This document shows positions 1 through 12,046 of a DNA stretch of 64,000 bases, piece by piece. Position numbers and translations under genes: made by a program. Source of the DNA: Lasiodiplodia sp. COLG20. Lineage: Eukaryota > Ascomycota > Dothideomycetes > Botryosphaeriales > Botryosphaeriaceae. The notes beneath the pieces were generated by a model. It ran no database searches. It was not told the DNA's origin and saw only the letters and a list, made by a program, of their open reading frames with translations. Position 1 is the stretch's first letter. The number at the start of each line of letters is the position of its first letter. The stretch spans positions 6,510,001-6,574,000 of the forward strand of contig VNWV01000001.1 of the NCBI GenBank assembly GCA_009801085.1. Direction: 5' to 3'.

Positions 1-100
1 TCTCCATAACGCCCAAGACCTCTCCATCATACGGGACCAATTGCGCCGAATAAGTGGATGCCGCCAAGACCGGCAGTCCTCGGCCAAGGATCGGAAAAGG

Positions 101-979
101 TTAAGGTGGGGTTGAGTCGGAAAAATCAATGTCCTCCACTCGAGTGATTTCTCCGGTCTTGCAGTCGTAAGCACGCGCAATTGCTAGACCCAGACCCTGA
201 GCAAACTTAGCATCAGCCATGGAGCCACCGTGTCGTACGATCCCTCGCGTATGCCACAGCGCCTGCACCGGAGAGTTGGAGCAGATCAGCGCGGCTGTGG
301 TGCACATTTGCGTCTCCACGTTCGACAGAATGGCGTCTTCACTGACCCACCATTCGTATAGCATTTGCTGGTTCAAGAGAGCTTTGCACTAGTCGTTAAT
401 GGAGGCTTTCTGGAAAGAATCGAGGTCTTACAGAAGTCAGGATGGTACTTCCGGTTCTTCTCCTGGTTTGCTTGTGCAACCGCAGGCGTCCATGTAATGT
501 CGAAATAATGCTGTCCTCGGGCCTCTCGTATCTTTGGATCCGCTCCTGCTCGAACCGCCTCCGACCTGCAAACCCCGACTTTTAGTGATAACGCGTAGAA
601 ACATCAAACTGAGACGAACCTTGGCCCGTATGTGTCAATCTGCTCATCAGTCCAAGAATTGTACATCGGGTAGAGGGCTTGGAGTGCTTTCGGAACACCG
701 TAAAGCATGCTTGTCTTCAAGACTGCCTCTTTCACTCGACGCTGGACCAATTTCTCCTTCTCCAGGGAAAGGCCGTCGGTGCAAAGTCTGTACAGCTCCG
801 GCGTGTCCTCGCTTGCACTTGCGGCCGCAAGCGCTGCAATCTGAGTTCTATTAGCTGCATTGTGATGATTTAAACACGATATTGTACTTGCTTACCGCAA
901 CGATATACCACCGTGCTACCAAGGGGTCTTTTCCATGTTCCTGCGCGCGGAATGGTTCCAAGATATCCGACAAGGCCAT
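101..979 (-). CDS. Carboxymuconolactone decarboxylase (AhpD-like) family protein
   Basis: Four exons join in frame on the minus strand: 979-896, 840-620, 565-432 and 381-101, giving 239 aa with a TAA stop. All introns are GT-AG and 49-55 nt long. The start is the ATG at 979 (MALSDILEPFR), the first good Met after an upstream in-frame stop, so one more 5' exon cannot be excluded. The C-terminal half carries the CMD-fold helices, with an ALICSNSPVQALWHTRG segment followed by a second helix ending LGLAIARAYD. The family includes gamma-carboxymuconolactone decarboxylases and AhpD alkylhydroperoxidases. The CxxC of true AhpD is absent (CSNS instead), so peroxidase activity is not expected. No signal peptide is visible, so it is probably cytosolic or peroxisomal. 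The substrate is unknown. Confidence 0.75.
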
Positions 980-1119
980 TTCGCGCGAAGCCTTTTGCGT
1001 AGGCTTTTTGTGGTAGATTCGAATGGCCTTGATGACTCTGGATTTGCGAATTTCGACATCTTGGATGCGGACCCTTTAAATAGAGGTGTCAATGTGGGGG
1101 ATCACTTAAAGTTTGTTGG

Positions 1120-1848
1120 CTAAAGCTTCATCCCTTGATTTCTATTATGATCGCAATCAAGGGAAAGCTTCGCCTTCCACATGTCAACATATCGTAAGCG
1201 CCAATACTGAAGCTCACATTGTATCCTACCTTTGCCCTTCCTTGTTCGTGAAGCTCACATTGTATCCTACCTTTGCCCTTCCTTGTTCGTGAAGCTCACA
1301 TTGATGCAGTCAATAAACTTCACTGTGAGAATTGCAAGCAATTTACCTTGTCCTTTAGGTGCAAAACTGTCCAGGATCTCGTAAGCCCGGATGCGGCGGC
1401 GGTAGTGAGGGTTCCGCATCATTCCGCGACCTCTGGTATATCCAATAGTTTTCGTTAGATTAGCAGGGTTCAACAACTCAGACGCAACATAAGCCTCTGT
1501 GTGCCCCGCATGCAGACATTGCCGTTCCTCAATTGCGGTACATGCGCGGCAAATCGTTGCATGCCTGAGACCCTGACGGTCCGTTCAAAGGAGCCGACAA
1601 CAGCTAGACCAGGCAGCGTGGCACGCGTGGCTAACTCCTTCGGTAAAGATTCGGATCGTGTTAGTGGCGTGACGTACATGTGGCTTGTTCCACCGCTCTA
1701 GGTGCTCAATTATCAGTGGCTGCCTTCATTGGTGTTCCTTACCTTGAAGGATGATCTTGGCGAATAGTGGTCTCCCAAGGAAGAGGCGCACAGCGTCATG
1801 GAACAAGTGCGGGACCGCAAAGGAAATGTTTCGTCGCCGTGAGGTCAT
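1120..1848 (-). pseudogene. Decayed gene of unknown function
   Basis: Protein-like sequence is seen on the minus strand in several frames. An ATG at 1848 opens MTSRRRNISFAVPHLF and runs to a good GTAAGG donor near 1743. Next comes a ~70-aa segment (YVTPLTRSESLPKELATRAT...). A segment in another frame follows (HTEAYVASELLNPANL... to FAPKGQG), and after a ~110-nt intron a C-terminal piece (YWRLRYVDMWKAKL...) ends in TAG at 1120. Joining the second and third segments needs a 1-nt shift in a run of four G near 1508, and the first splice does not give the right phase. I therefore read it as a frameshifted remnant, but a different exon structure could rescue it. I do not recognise the family. The last intron contains the 41-bp tandem repeat. 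Confidence 0.4.
1209..1303. repeat. 41-bp direct tandem repeat, 2.3 copies
   Basis: Two perfect 41-bp units at 1209-1249 and 1250-1290 are followed by a partial 13-bp unit at 1291-1303. Each begins GAAGCTCACATTG. The array lies in the putative last intron of the decayed gene. The lack of divergence indicates a recent duplication. Confidence 0.9.
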
Positions 1849-2102
1849 AGCAGCTTCATGATCAACATGTCTCACCAAGTCAGGGCAAGCATGAAGCAGC
1901 AGCAGCGATGCGCTCGCGCACCCTCATGCCGCAGAGAAACCCGACGAGACATGGCAAAACGCCCAACCATCCACAAATCACAACGCGTATCGGAAATTTT
2001 GGTAGGATTCAATGAAGTTCAATTAATGAGGAAAGTCGTTAGCTGCTACATTGGCAGCAGTGTCGTAGCCACATCGTAACCCCGTTGCTCGTCATCGCCA
2101 AC

Positions 2103-2488
2103 CTATGAGCCGTACTTCTTGTCCTTGTCCGCGATGGGGAACTCGGAGCCGGTGGTAGACTTGTACTTGGAGCGGATGAAGTCGGAGATCTGCTCGTCCT
2201 TGGCCTGCTCGATTGCGCTCTCGTTGTCCTGCGGGCCCTGGCCGAGGAACTTCTCCTGCACAAAGTCGACGCCTGTTGTCGCGTTAGCAGTGGAGCTCGC
2301 TTTCATTGGGATCTGAGAAGTGCAGGCTGACCCTTGTCGAGAAGGTCCTCGTTCTTCTCGCTCTCGCGACCGCCGCCAGCCATGCTGTTCATCTTGTCCA
2401 TGAAGCCGCCGCCGCTGCTGGACTGCTCGGAGGTCTCCTTCTTCTTCTCCTCGGAAGAACCGCCGGCGAGGTTCTTGACGAAGTCCAT
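2103..2488 (-). CDS. Small conserved fungal protein, function unknown
   Basis: Two exons (2488-2332 and 2272-2103) give 108 aa. The donor is GTCAGC, the acceptor is ACAG, and the intron is 59 nt. The protein is hydrophilic and Gly/Ser/Lys/Glu-rich: it opens MDFVKNLAGG, has a GGGFMDKMNSMAGGG linker, and ends in a conserved-looking VDFVQEKFLGQGPQDNESA segment with a charged C-terminus. It has no signal peptide, membrane segment or known catalytic motif. Small proteins of this form are widespread in Pezizomycotina and often annotated as stress- or DNA-damage-responsive, but I cannot confirm a function. The ORF is open upstream to 2647, but the codons before ATG 2488 look like leader sequence. 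Confidence 0.72.
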
Positions 2489-3159
2489 GGTGAAGGATTT
2501 AGTGAGGAACTGTTGTAGGAAGTTGGAGAAGGATGTTGCTTTGGTAGTAGTGTGGTGAGGGCTTTGTTTGTGTTTAGATGCGGGGGCGGGGTTTGAGGGA
2601 GCTCTTATCACCCACAGCCACTTGGCGGTGCTAATGACCTGAGCCAAGATTCAGGCGTCGGCAGGTGACATCATCGCAGCTTCCCAGCCGGTTTTCGAAA
2701 ACCAGACTTTCAGCCCGCGCGGTCGCACGAGAGGGGAAGCAGCAAACAAGAGTCAGAGTCCGCAGGAATAGTGAGCACTTAATGGGGTGATCTGCGCTAT
2801 CGGTTTCGAGTAGAGCGAAGAACCGTCTGCATCCACTATCTTCCTGCGCGCGCTATTGGCTGGAATCTAAGCAAGCAGCTGTCCCTGCACAGCTGATCGC
2901 AGCGGGGCCATGTGGGTACTCCACGCGTATCTGGCAGCTACGAACCAGGGCACAGCCACATCGCTTTAACGCCAAGTCTAGATGCCTACGTAGTTAGCGC
3001 GCCTATCAATCTTATCTGCTGTGACCGCTACTTAAAGACCACGGAAATTGCCTCATCAACGCAGCCAGTCATACAAGTACTACTCTGTGCATTCCTGATT
3101 TCAAAGAAATGATTGAGGTAAAACAAGCTATCTCCAGAAGCAAATGGTAGCTTTTAATT
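2489..3159. other. Intergenic region
   Basis: Presumed 5' leader and promoter of the small protein gene (minus strand) and 3' flank of the membrane-protein gene. No coding signal, repeat or RNA gene was recognised. Confidence 0.6.
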
Positions 3160-5129
3160 TTAGGCGTATGGCTTGTTCCGGTCGAGCTTCCCCAAATTGC
3201 CAACGTTTGCCAACACCACCAGTCCAGTCTCTGAATCTGGGGTTGCGTCACCCATTCTCACTACCACGCTCTTCAAAATCCTTGTTCTGTCATCTCCGTC
3301 CAAATACGACCCTCCATCATCTACTACTATTTGATTTTCTCTTGTTAAAGATGAGATTGTGTCAAGAACATCCGGAGCGTTACTTAGGCACTCGAATACC
3401 CCAGAGCCTATAGCCGTCACCATAAGGAAGAAGCTGCATGTGAAGAGGATTTGCAGCCACGGGGTGTGGCATTGCAAGAATTCCTCGTCCGCGTAAGATG
3501 TGCCGTTGGACGATGTTTGAACGTTGAAATTGTCATCCACAGATGCATTGAAATTCGCAAGAATGCTCCTCGGTGCCAAGGACGCAAGCCAGTAAGTGTT
3601 CAACAACTGACCCATTCGAATTGCCAGATCTTCCGGGGTGATTTCCTTGAGCTTGTCTTCAGGGATATCACCTGGTGAGCTTAGAAGACCCGTTGGATCC
3701 ACGAGATATTTCTGAAGGTTGGTGGGCGCTTGTGCTCTCTTGAGCGGGAATACGTCGAGGAAATAGTGGGTAAAGTACTTATATGTTGTCATATTCTTCA
3801 GCGGAGACCATGCAGTGTCTACTCCTGTCATGTTCTTCAATCTTCGAATAGCGGTTAATTGCCAGGGCCTGGAAGCAGAAGAAGAATTTCGCGAAACTTG
3901 CAGCTCAACGTAGTTCATGGTGACGTGGAACTCGGCTTTGATAAAGCCAAGACTCTTGTCTTGGTAAACCAGCCTTTGAGGAACCCCTGGTTGCCAGTGC
4001 TCATCGAAACTCGCATCCCACCATGTGGCAAGCACTACGTCTCCCTTTTGACTAGTGGAGTTACCGTAGCCTGCAGTCTTCTTCGTGGCGTTTTCAATAT
4101 ATTGAGGGCTCAAATCCCATGGTTTGTTCCGGATAAATGTCAAATTGACTGTGGTGAGCTGGAAATACGAGGTTTGGAAAGTGAAATCCGCTCTTTCGAG
4201 TCCCTTTCCAGTAAACGGAATACCAAGTAATGATGCATGTTGCGCCATGTTCAGTTCCAGGTCGCGAAACCACCCTTCCGCGTCTGGGGTGGAGGTGTTC
4301 TCAAATGTTTCAATGGCCGGCACCAGGATATTTGACCAAGGGTCGACACTAGCATTTTGCGTGGCACTGTTGGCTGCTATGGAAGCGGAGTATACAAGCT
4401 TGACTGTATCCCACTGATCCGTGTCCCCGATGGTAAGCGACCTAGGCCATGGCGAATTGGTGTCCAGTAGATCTATGGATATAGGAGTATCAATGACCCG
4501 CGACTGCCGGGAAATGGCCCGAAGAGCAGCCTGACTCCCCAGTGGCGACAGCGCCCACCCAAGGAACAGGCCCATCATCAAGGGAGTCATTGATCTCAGC
4601 TTCCAGGGAAGAAGAAGTGTGTTCATGATGGTTGTGCTTCCAAGCATTTGAGACAATGTTCCCAGGGTTAAGCCTTTCTCAGTGCGCCATTTGGCAAGGT
4701 TCTTTAAGAATCGAGCCAATGTTGCCGCAAAGACGTAGGGAAAGATTGTCGTTGCCTGAGAAAACATAAGATCCTGCCTGATAGATATTCGTAGGTACTA
4801 CATACCAGTGGGGATATTTTCAACAGAATATCTCCTTGCGTTTGCTCACGAGATCCTTTGGGCGAAAGCGCTAGACCATTCGATCTGGCGCACAATATTG
4901 CGAACACGAAGTATGCCAAGGCCGATAGAAACAGAAGCACGTCCAAGAGACAGAGGTTCCACTTTGTAGCATATTTTTGCAGGGGTCTGGGGCCCGGCCA
5001 TGTTCTGGAAATGCTAGATTTGACTTCGTTCTCCTGAATAGCAGCGCCTGTAGATTGGAGATTGGAGCCCGAAAGAAGCCTGAGCTCCACCTCGCTTGGC
5101 TGAGTCGAAGATTCTATGGTAGGAGCCAT
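3160..5129 (-). CDS. Multi-pass membrane protein of unknown function
   Basis: Two exons (5129-4806 and 4755-3160) with a 50-nt GTATGT...CAG intron in phase 0 give 639 aa. Hydrophobic segments lie at about residues 57-81 (LCLLDVLLFLSALAYFVFAI), 109-125, 150-182 (ending MMGLFLGWALS) and 540-563. Between the third and fourth is a ~350-aa domain with many N-x-S/T sequons (NSS, NMTG, NMTT, NGTS), which fits an extracellular or lumenal, glycosylated domain. The tail after the last segment is ~75 residues and probably cytosolic. The architecture matches an abundant uncharacterised family of Pezizomycotina membrane proteins. I see no transporter or enzyme motif. Confidence 0.8.
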
Positions 5130-5908
5130 ATCTTATGGAATTGCGACTGTTAATGGTCAGTATATATCCGATAAGAAAGGAGCTTGCACGTCGCTTGAAG
5201 CGAACAGCTAAACTGGTCAGCTTAAGAAGGCTGCTCATGACAAAAAAAGCAAAAGTCTAGTCTATTGTGGCACACAATTATGAATAAAGAGGTCGCACGG
5301 TAATCTAAAATAGCTTGTAGTTGCACAACCATGGAAGATTTGGGTACCACAAAGGAGGCTGAGCGATGCCGGTAGAATGGATTGAAAACTTCGAGGCTTG
5401 ACAACGACGTTGGTGCGGGTTTGTTCGATATCATTTTTCTCTACCGTGGACTAGATAACCAAAGCAATCCGCAATAACATCAATTTATACTTCCGGAGAA
5501 GCTCAGACAATTTAATTCAGTGTGGTTTGTCGGTGATACTGTTGTTGCTCGAAGTGCGGCTGAGTGCTCTCAACCCTCTCTTGGCTCCCATCCTGCAGGA
5601 TTAGCTCATAGCTCTAAGCGTTGCGTTCTACTCTAATTATATGCACTAGCCTTACAACTCTCGTAGATTCGTCGTCAGGATGGCTGAAAGCGGTGCTGGA
5701 CGGCACGAGTTAGGATGGCAGCCGCATTCGTGGCGCGTCTACCCGCTATGACGCAATTCACCTGTACGCTCACGGGCACTGACAGATTAGAGACTCACTC
5801 CACAGTCTTGGCCCATGAAAATTATCTATTTATAGGACATTATCAGAACACTCATCGTTGTCCATCAGATCAGCAATCCAGCAAAGCCCTACAATCTTAT
5901 CGCCTACC
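5130..5908. other. Intergenic region
   Basis: Holds the promoter of the membrane-protein gene (minus strand, next to 5130) and the 3' flank of the DDX60-like gene. Short ORFs here look random. No repeat or RNA gene was recognised. Confidence 0.6.
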
Positions 5909-8900
5909 TTAAGCCCACATAGCCTTGAACTTCCCGTTAAACTCCTCGGAAAGCTTCTTGAAAGCCGCCAACACGTCAAGTAGGCTGCCATCGCCATCAT
6001 CTTCCCAAGCCGGGGCGCTCAACACTTCGTCTGCACCAGCCTTACCAGAGCCACCAGCACCATCAGCACCAGCACCAGCACCGGCACCAGAACCACCACC
6101 ACCGACACCACCCCAGCTTGCACTATCCTCATCATCAGCATCAGCAGCAGCATCCGCCTTAGCCTGGGCATCAGCCTCAGCATCTTCCTCCCAGCTTTCA
6201 AGGGTGCCCGTCCGATCGGCCTTTGAATTCCTTCTCGGCATCACCTGCTTCTTCTCAATCTTGCCCGGCGCACCAACTGCACCTCCCTCCCACAGTTTCT
6301 CTTCTTCCATCTCCTCACCACCGCCGCCCGCCATGGCATCCATAGCCCCATCATCGCCACCCGCAACGAAGCCCTCCAAACTCGCCACGATCGTCGCCAG
6401 CACCATCGAGAAGTCGTTGAGCACGAACCACACGTCACCGCGACGGATGCCATTAGCCGCAACGAGGGCAGACGCGTCGCCATGCTTGAAGAAGTCGAGG
6501 AGGTAAGCATTCAACGGCAAGTCCTTGCCCTGCTCGTTTGCGCCCGAGGCCGGCTGCGGATAATCGCAAACCGGCATGTAAGGAATGACAGCTTCCTCGA
6601 GAAAAACGCCAGCGCGCACGGTGCGGCAAAGCTCGCCAACAGACGTGATGCCAGCGTCGTCAGCATGGCCAGACAGCGCGACGAAGGCGGAGCGGACGTT
6701 GGGCCGCGTGCATGCAGTGTTGGCGCCATCAGCGCTGCCGTCGCCGCCGCACTTGACGCCCGTCAGCGGCAGCACGCTGTCGGGCTCGTTCACGTGCTGA
6801 GCGACGTAGGTGCGGACGTACGTCTTGAAGACGTCGAGCGTGTCGTTGTTGTGCGCGCGCAGGATGGTGGCGGCGTCGGCGGGCAGCGGCGCGAGGATGA
6901 CGGACGACGGCGACGTCTTGACGACGGCCTCGACGAACTCGCGGTCGACGTGGCGGCAGTAGCGGCGGCCGAAGATGTGCGAAAGTACTAGCATGATCGT
7001 GCGGAGGATGCGCTCGGTGGTCTCGGGCTTGTGGCGGATGCCGGCGCAGAGGCGCTGGAAGTAGCCGTCTTTCAGCAGCGCGTGGAAGGCGAAGCTGGCG
7101 TTCTCGGTGTAGTACAGGTGCGAGACGCAGCCGGCGAAGTTGAGCGGCGTGCCGCGCTGGTCGAGCAGGAACTGGCGCCGGAGGTACTCGAGGGAGAAGC
7201 GGAGGTGGTGCAGTACGGTCATGCGGTTCTCGTCGCCGCCGAGGTAGAGGCGCGGTTGGGAGAGGAGCGCGTCTATGGAGCGTAGCGCGAAGGCGGAATG
7301 ATTGGACTCGGAAAGTAGGGTGCACAGCCTGAGCACCAGCGTCGTCGTGATGGGGAAGTGTCCTGTGAGCTCAGGCAGGCGAGAGCTGAGCAGACGGCAG
7401 ACCTTCGAGACAGGGATGCCGTGGAAGACAACGTTGCCGAGAACATCGAATCCACGGCGACCAGCACGGCCGGCTGCTTGACGGAAATTGAGCGCGGTGA
7501 GGAATACCGAATCACCGCAAAAGACAACCGTCTTGCAAGGCATGTTGATACCCAAAGCGAGCGTGCCAGTGGCTACAACGACCCGCAAGTAGCCCTTTCG
7601 GAAGAGTAGTTCGACGATGTGCCGGTATTTCCTGTTCATTCCAGAATGGTGGACGGCTATGCCGCGACCAAGCGCTTCAATCAACCAGTCTGGGACGCCG
7701 CGCCACCGAAGCTCCTTAGCATACTCATCCAACTCAGACTGCTGGAGCTTAGCACCATCTTTGAAATGGAACCCGTCAACGGGCGCCTCTGGGTCAAAGC
7801 TTTCCCATGTGTCCAGTGCAATAGCGGACTTCTCCCTCTCAAGATCAGCTTTGCTCATACCTTCCTCCTGCATCTTCCCAGACTTCTTTCCAGCTTTGAT
7901 TTTGGATATTTCCTTGCGGTTCTTCTTCCACGTCTCCCAGTCAGCCAACTTCTTGGTCCATACTGAGGACGTTTCTTTCCACTTCTTCTCAGCCTCCTTC
8001 AGCTCAGCCATTACAGCTTGGCAGATAGACTCACAGTTGCCGCGGTCATAGTTGAACAGGATGGCTGGAAGAGCAGATTGTTCATGCAGACGACAGAGAA
8101 GTGAAAGAGCAGTCTTGCACAAGCCCGCATTGTCCAGCCCAATGTCACTCTCGCCTTCCAGTTCATACAAGCTCCTGCCAAGATCTTGGATAACAGCATC
8201 ATACGGAGCATCGCGTTCTGTCATCCATTGCTCGAGCAGTTGCTTGAGTGACTTGCACCAGCTGATTATGTCAGCTTGAGCAATGACATCTGGGAGAGCG
8301 TACTTAGGGTCGAGCGTATCTGGAACCTCGTGTGTCTCGCTCTCGTGAGATTTCATAGCCTTCCATAGTGTGAAGCAATCACGAGCTTCGAGCGAGAAAT
8401 CTTCAGGCATTCCACGAGATCGGTTCAGTAAGCTCGCGACCGGATGCACGAACCGGAAATGTTCCACGCCCTTGTCCAAGTCCACACGAGGGATAGTCGG
8501 AGCTTTGGGCAGCCCCTCAAAAATTAGGTCATCGCGTGGGGTGAAGACATACTTCCGCAAATCGGAATAACGGTGCGGATGGTGAACCATGGCAAGATCG
8601 TGGCCTGCAGCTTTCTGCGCTGACGCAAGCCAACTGCGGAACGCTTCAGGATTTCCAACAGTTGCGGAAAGTGCGATGATTGGACAGGGAGACAGCAACA
8701 GGAGTTGTTCCCAGACAATACCATCATCCGCCTGGCCGATGCAATGAACTTCGTCGAAGATGATCCGCTTCACACGAGACGACCATGAGCTCGCATTGAC
8801 AGGGGCCAAGAGCATGATCTGGAGAATGTGTGGCACCGTTACCAAGACTTGGCAACCAGTTGGATTGTTGACGCGGTAGTCGCGAGTGTGAATTGCCCAC

Positions 8901-11417
8901 ACTGACCTGCCAGCGTGATTGTACGTCTTGGAAAATCGAGCTTGGATCTCTGCCGCAATCTGGTTGACGAGTGCTTTGGTGGGCGCCACGTACACGATGA
9001 CACCGTCGTTGGAACCTTCGAGTATCTTCTTCATAGCGTAGAAGGAGATGAAAGTCTTACCCGCACTCGTTGGAGCTACCACGAAAAGGCTCTTGTCAGC
9101 GTCAATGGCATCGAGCACTTCACGTTGCCATCCATCGGGAAGGAACGGAACTCGATCGTCGTGTGCTGAATCCATCTTTCGATCAAAGTATGGACCGCAA
9201 TGAAGAAGTTGGAATTCTTTGGATGGAAGAGGTATCTTCAAGCTTGGGTTCCGTCCAGATAGTGCGAATTCGAACGGCAGCTTTCTGTCCGGAGCCAGTG
9301 CTGCGCGAATAGTGAAAGGTAGCCCAAGCGAATCCACAGTGCGTCGAAGCCTCTCGTCCATGGTCTTTGTGATGCTGCTTCCAGTGCTTAGGCGATGGGT
9401 AGCGTCCCAGATTTTAGCTGCAAGTGGCAGATTGGGAGCCTTTGGACTGATCGAGGTGGACACTTTCCAAAGCTCAAGCAGGCAGTGCAGTGCGTAGAAC
9501 TCGATCTCAGAGCCGACAACAGCCTGCTTCGTAGTTGGAAGAGAGCCGAGGAACTGAAGAGCCTTGATGTAGCGCATGGTGGTTTGCTGCTCCCGCTGTA
9601 TGTCTTTGCAGACCACATGCCATGAATTGAACACTTTCATGTTCTGGGCCACTTCCTTCTTCTCTTGTTCGGCAGCAAGCTTTTCCATCCTCGCTTGCTT
9701 CTGCTTATTTTTGCCACCACCTATCTTGGAAGTCTGACTTGACTGTTGTTGAGCTTTGGCCGTGTGCGATGCAGCGGGTGGTCCGTCCTGGGTGACAATA
9801 GTCTCAGGTTCCAGGGCTTTCCCAACAGCGTTGGTCAGACTTGCAGCGTAAGCCATCATTTCAGCCATGAAACGTTGGTCTCGGCGGCGCGCATAGAAAG
9901 CTGCACGGTCCTTTGCGGCTATCATGGCTTTACGGTTCAACGGACGTTTCGCATTGTGCCAGTGTGTCAATTCGCGAAATGCCTTTGAAGTATTGTAGCT
10001 TGGTCGCTGAAGCGCGTCATCATCGACATCCAGCTTGACGGGTTGAAGGTGCTTGTCGAACCCTTCGGCAGCAAACGGAAGCAGTCTGCGAAGTGTCGCG
10101 AACTTTTCCGCAGGGCCTGTTAAATCATTTTTCACATGCGAGTGTTGACTCTCGGGAACGATGGTGTCCAGTGTGACCAACGAATTGACGATCCTTGCGA
10201 AGTCTCCTTTCAGCTCCGGCAGTGGAAGCTGTCTGGCGAGGACCATGTTGAACAATCTTCCATCAACGAGGTCGCTGATATCGCACGGGAGTTGTACCTC
10301 GCTCACAAACGCCTGCCATAGTGGGCTCTTCATAATGGCCAATGCAGTTTTAGAGAACTGCAAGAGAAAGTTCTGTGATGCCTCGGAGGATTGAGTAGAC
10401 TCGAAGGAGCGGAATTCGAGCGAGAGCTGGCTTTGAAGGACTGTATGCAGAACGAAAGACGCAACAACGGGTGAAGGCAAGTCTCCATCGGAGACCAGGT
10501 TCGCCGTGGTGGCGATGACAAGGTATAGACGCTCCGAAAGTTTCAGGTCCCCACGTTCGTGATGATCGACAAAGACTGTGTATAGCTCATCTCCAAACAC
10601 GAGCTTATCGAAGTTGGTATCCTGGCCAGCTGGAGGAGACTGGTTCAGAGCAGGACGCTTGGTTCTGTGCGACTTGGACATGCCCTCGATTACCGCAGTA
10701 ATAGCCTATGGTACCGTTAGCATCAGGATGACTCTGTATGTTGATATCAGCGCGAAAGCAGACTTACTTTAGTATCTCTCCATTCCAGTCCATTGATCAA
10801 CGCGACACTATATCCGCGCGTAATAAGCGAGCAGATTGCAAGGCGAAGATCGAATTTTGCGTCCATATGAGGGATACAGTGGCAACAATCGGCAGCACCA
10901 TCGTTCATCAAGACAAACATGTATGAACCAGTGGTAAGCGCAGTGTTGAATGACTCGCTCGTCAGCGAGGGGAAGACAAGAAGCTTCATGGGAGAAGATC
11001 CACGGGCGAGGTTGGCCTGGAGATGGCGTATGACAACGGCACGAGCGAGGTGGTACTTGGCCGATTGAGTCTCGTTCGCATGGGAAGGTATGCACAGGTG
11101 CTCTCTGTCGTCAAAGAATGCCAGGTGGAAGTTGCAGTTGCGCCGATGGAGATTTTGCAGGAAGTCCTCGATGAGCCAAACGGCATGCAGCATCTGGAAG
11201 CCATCTGCGAGGGTCAGCACAGCATCCGTACGAGAAGATGAGAGGACGAACCGTCGAAGTCAAGAAGCTGGTCAGAGAAGCAGTGAAGCAGAAGCGAGTC
11301 GCCTTCGACGAGGAAAGGCTCACTACCGGCATAGTCGCCGACAAGGTCAACACGGCGGGAGTATAGCTGGCCATAGAATTCACCCCAGTCAGGCGGTTGC
11401 GGAGAATCGGAGGACAT
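5909..11417 (-). CDS. DDX60-like Ski2-family DExH RNA helicase
   Basis: Three exons (11417-11252, 11204-10768, 10705-5909) with introns of 47 and 62 nt give 1799 aa. The N-terminal ~200 residues match the DDX60 amino-terminal region (YGQLYSRRVDLVGDYAG...; NGLEWRDTK at the end of exon 2). The SF2 core carries motif I APTSAGKT (about residue 742), DEVH (about 850), SAT (about 881) and, in the second RecA domain, motif VI GRAGRRGFD (about 1279). A Lys/Glu-rich insertion lies between the lobes. The last ~120 residues are acidic and Gly/Ala-rich, ending in a short amphipathic tail. Animal DDX60 is an interferon-induced cytosolic factor acting on viral RNA; the fungal role is inferred. The gene is transcribed divergently from a ZNFX1-like gene across a shared promoter. 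The segment 6750-7310 has much higher third-position GC than the rest of the gene. Confidence 0.93.
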
Positions 11418-11472
11418 GCTGGAGGGAATACTTTCTTGCAACCGTTGGTGGTATGCAGCTCGAGAGGTGTGT

Positions 11473-11508
11473 AGTGGGAGGGAGGGAAATGAGGGCGGGC
11501 GATATGCA
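11473..11508 (-). promoter_or_regulatory. Mirrored promoter/leader element, DDX60-side copy
   Basis: Read on the minus strand it starts with the 15-bp core TGCATATCGCCCGCC (11508-11494) and continues CTCATTTCCCTCCCTCCCACT. The core ends 76 nt before the DDX60-like ATG. A CTGCTTG heptamer lies 17 nt upstream (11526-11532), as it also does 11 nt upstream of the other copy. Confidence 0.8.
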
Positions 11509-11701
11509 TAGCGAGCGACTGCCGACAAGCAGGTTATCCGCTAGGCACCAGTGAGGCCATGCAAACAGCGCGTGGTGCGGTGCGGCGCGTCGCGTCGCGT
11601 GGCGGGTGTGCGTTTGCTTGTTCGCGCCTGCCATATGCATCAACACTTTCCTGCGCGCCACAAAATTTCTACGTATCATAATTTTTTTGTAGAACAATCC
11701 G

Positions 11702-11801
11702 ACTTATGCGGGCACTGGAAGCTATCGTGCGGACGTAAATGTGGAATTCAAAATTGTACATCCATGTCCGGACGATAGCTTCAACTGCCTATGACATGAG
11801 C
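11702..11801 (+). repeat. Foldback (MITE-like) element, copy 1
   Basis: The ends form an imperfect inverted repeat whose strongest arms are 11718-11734 and 11766-11782 (17 bp, one mismatch; GAAGCTATCGT[G/C]CGGAC), separated by 31 bp. The whole 100 bp aligns without gaps to 50340-50241 (minus) with 77 identities by hand count. It is non-coding, and no clear target-site duplication could be assigned. Confidence 0.8.
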
Positions 11802-12046
11802 GTCAAAAAAATATTGACGACGAGGGTGATCTACACTGGTGAAGTACATGCGGCTCAGCGAGGCAGCATGGCGCCGTTGTGGCTGTGCATGATGCGGCGC
11901 GCGCTGGTGCCTGTTGCGGCGAAGCATTCGCAGCCGATTGCCAGCACATCGCCTTCCCCGCAGACAAACAAAAACCTACTCACGCGCGCGCCGGAACCTT
12001 CTTCAGTTCGTTGCGCGTGGCGTCTCATCTGCTTGAAGCTAGTTAT

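Noticed and set aside
5925..6506. Long plus-strand open frame opposite the C-terminal part of the DDX60-like gene
   Set aside because: Pro/Ser/Ala-rich antisense shadow of the acidic Gly/Ala-rich tail; the sense strand has clear family similarity.
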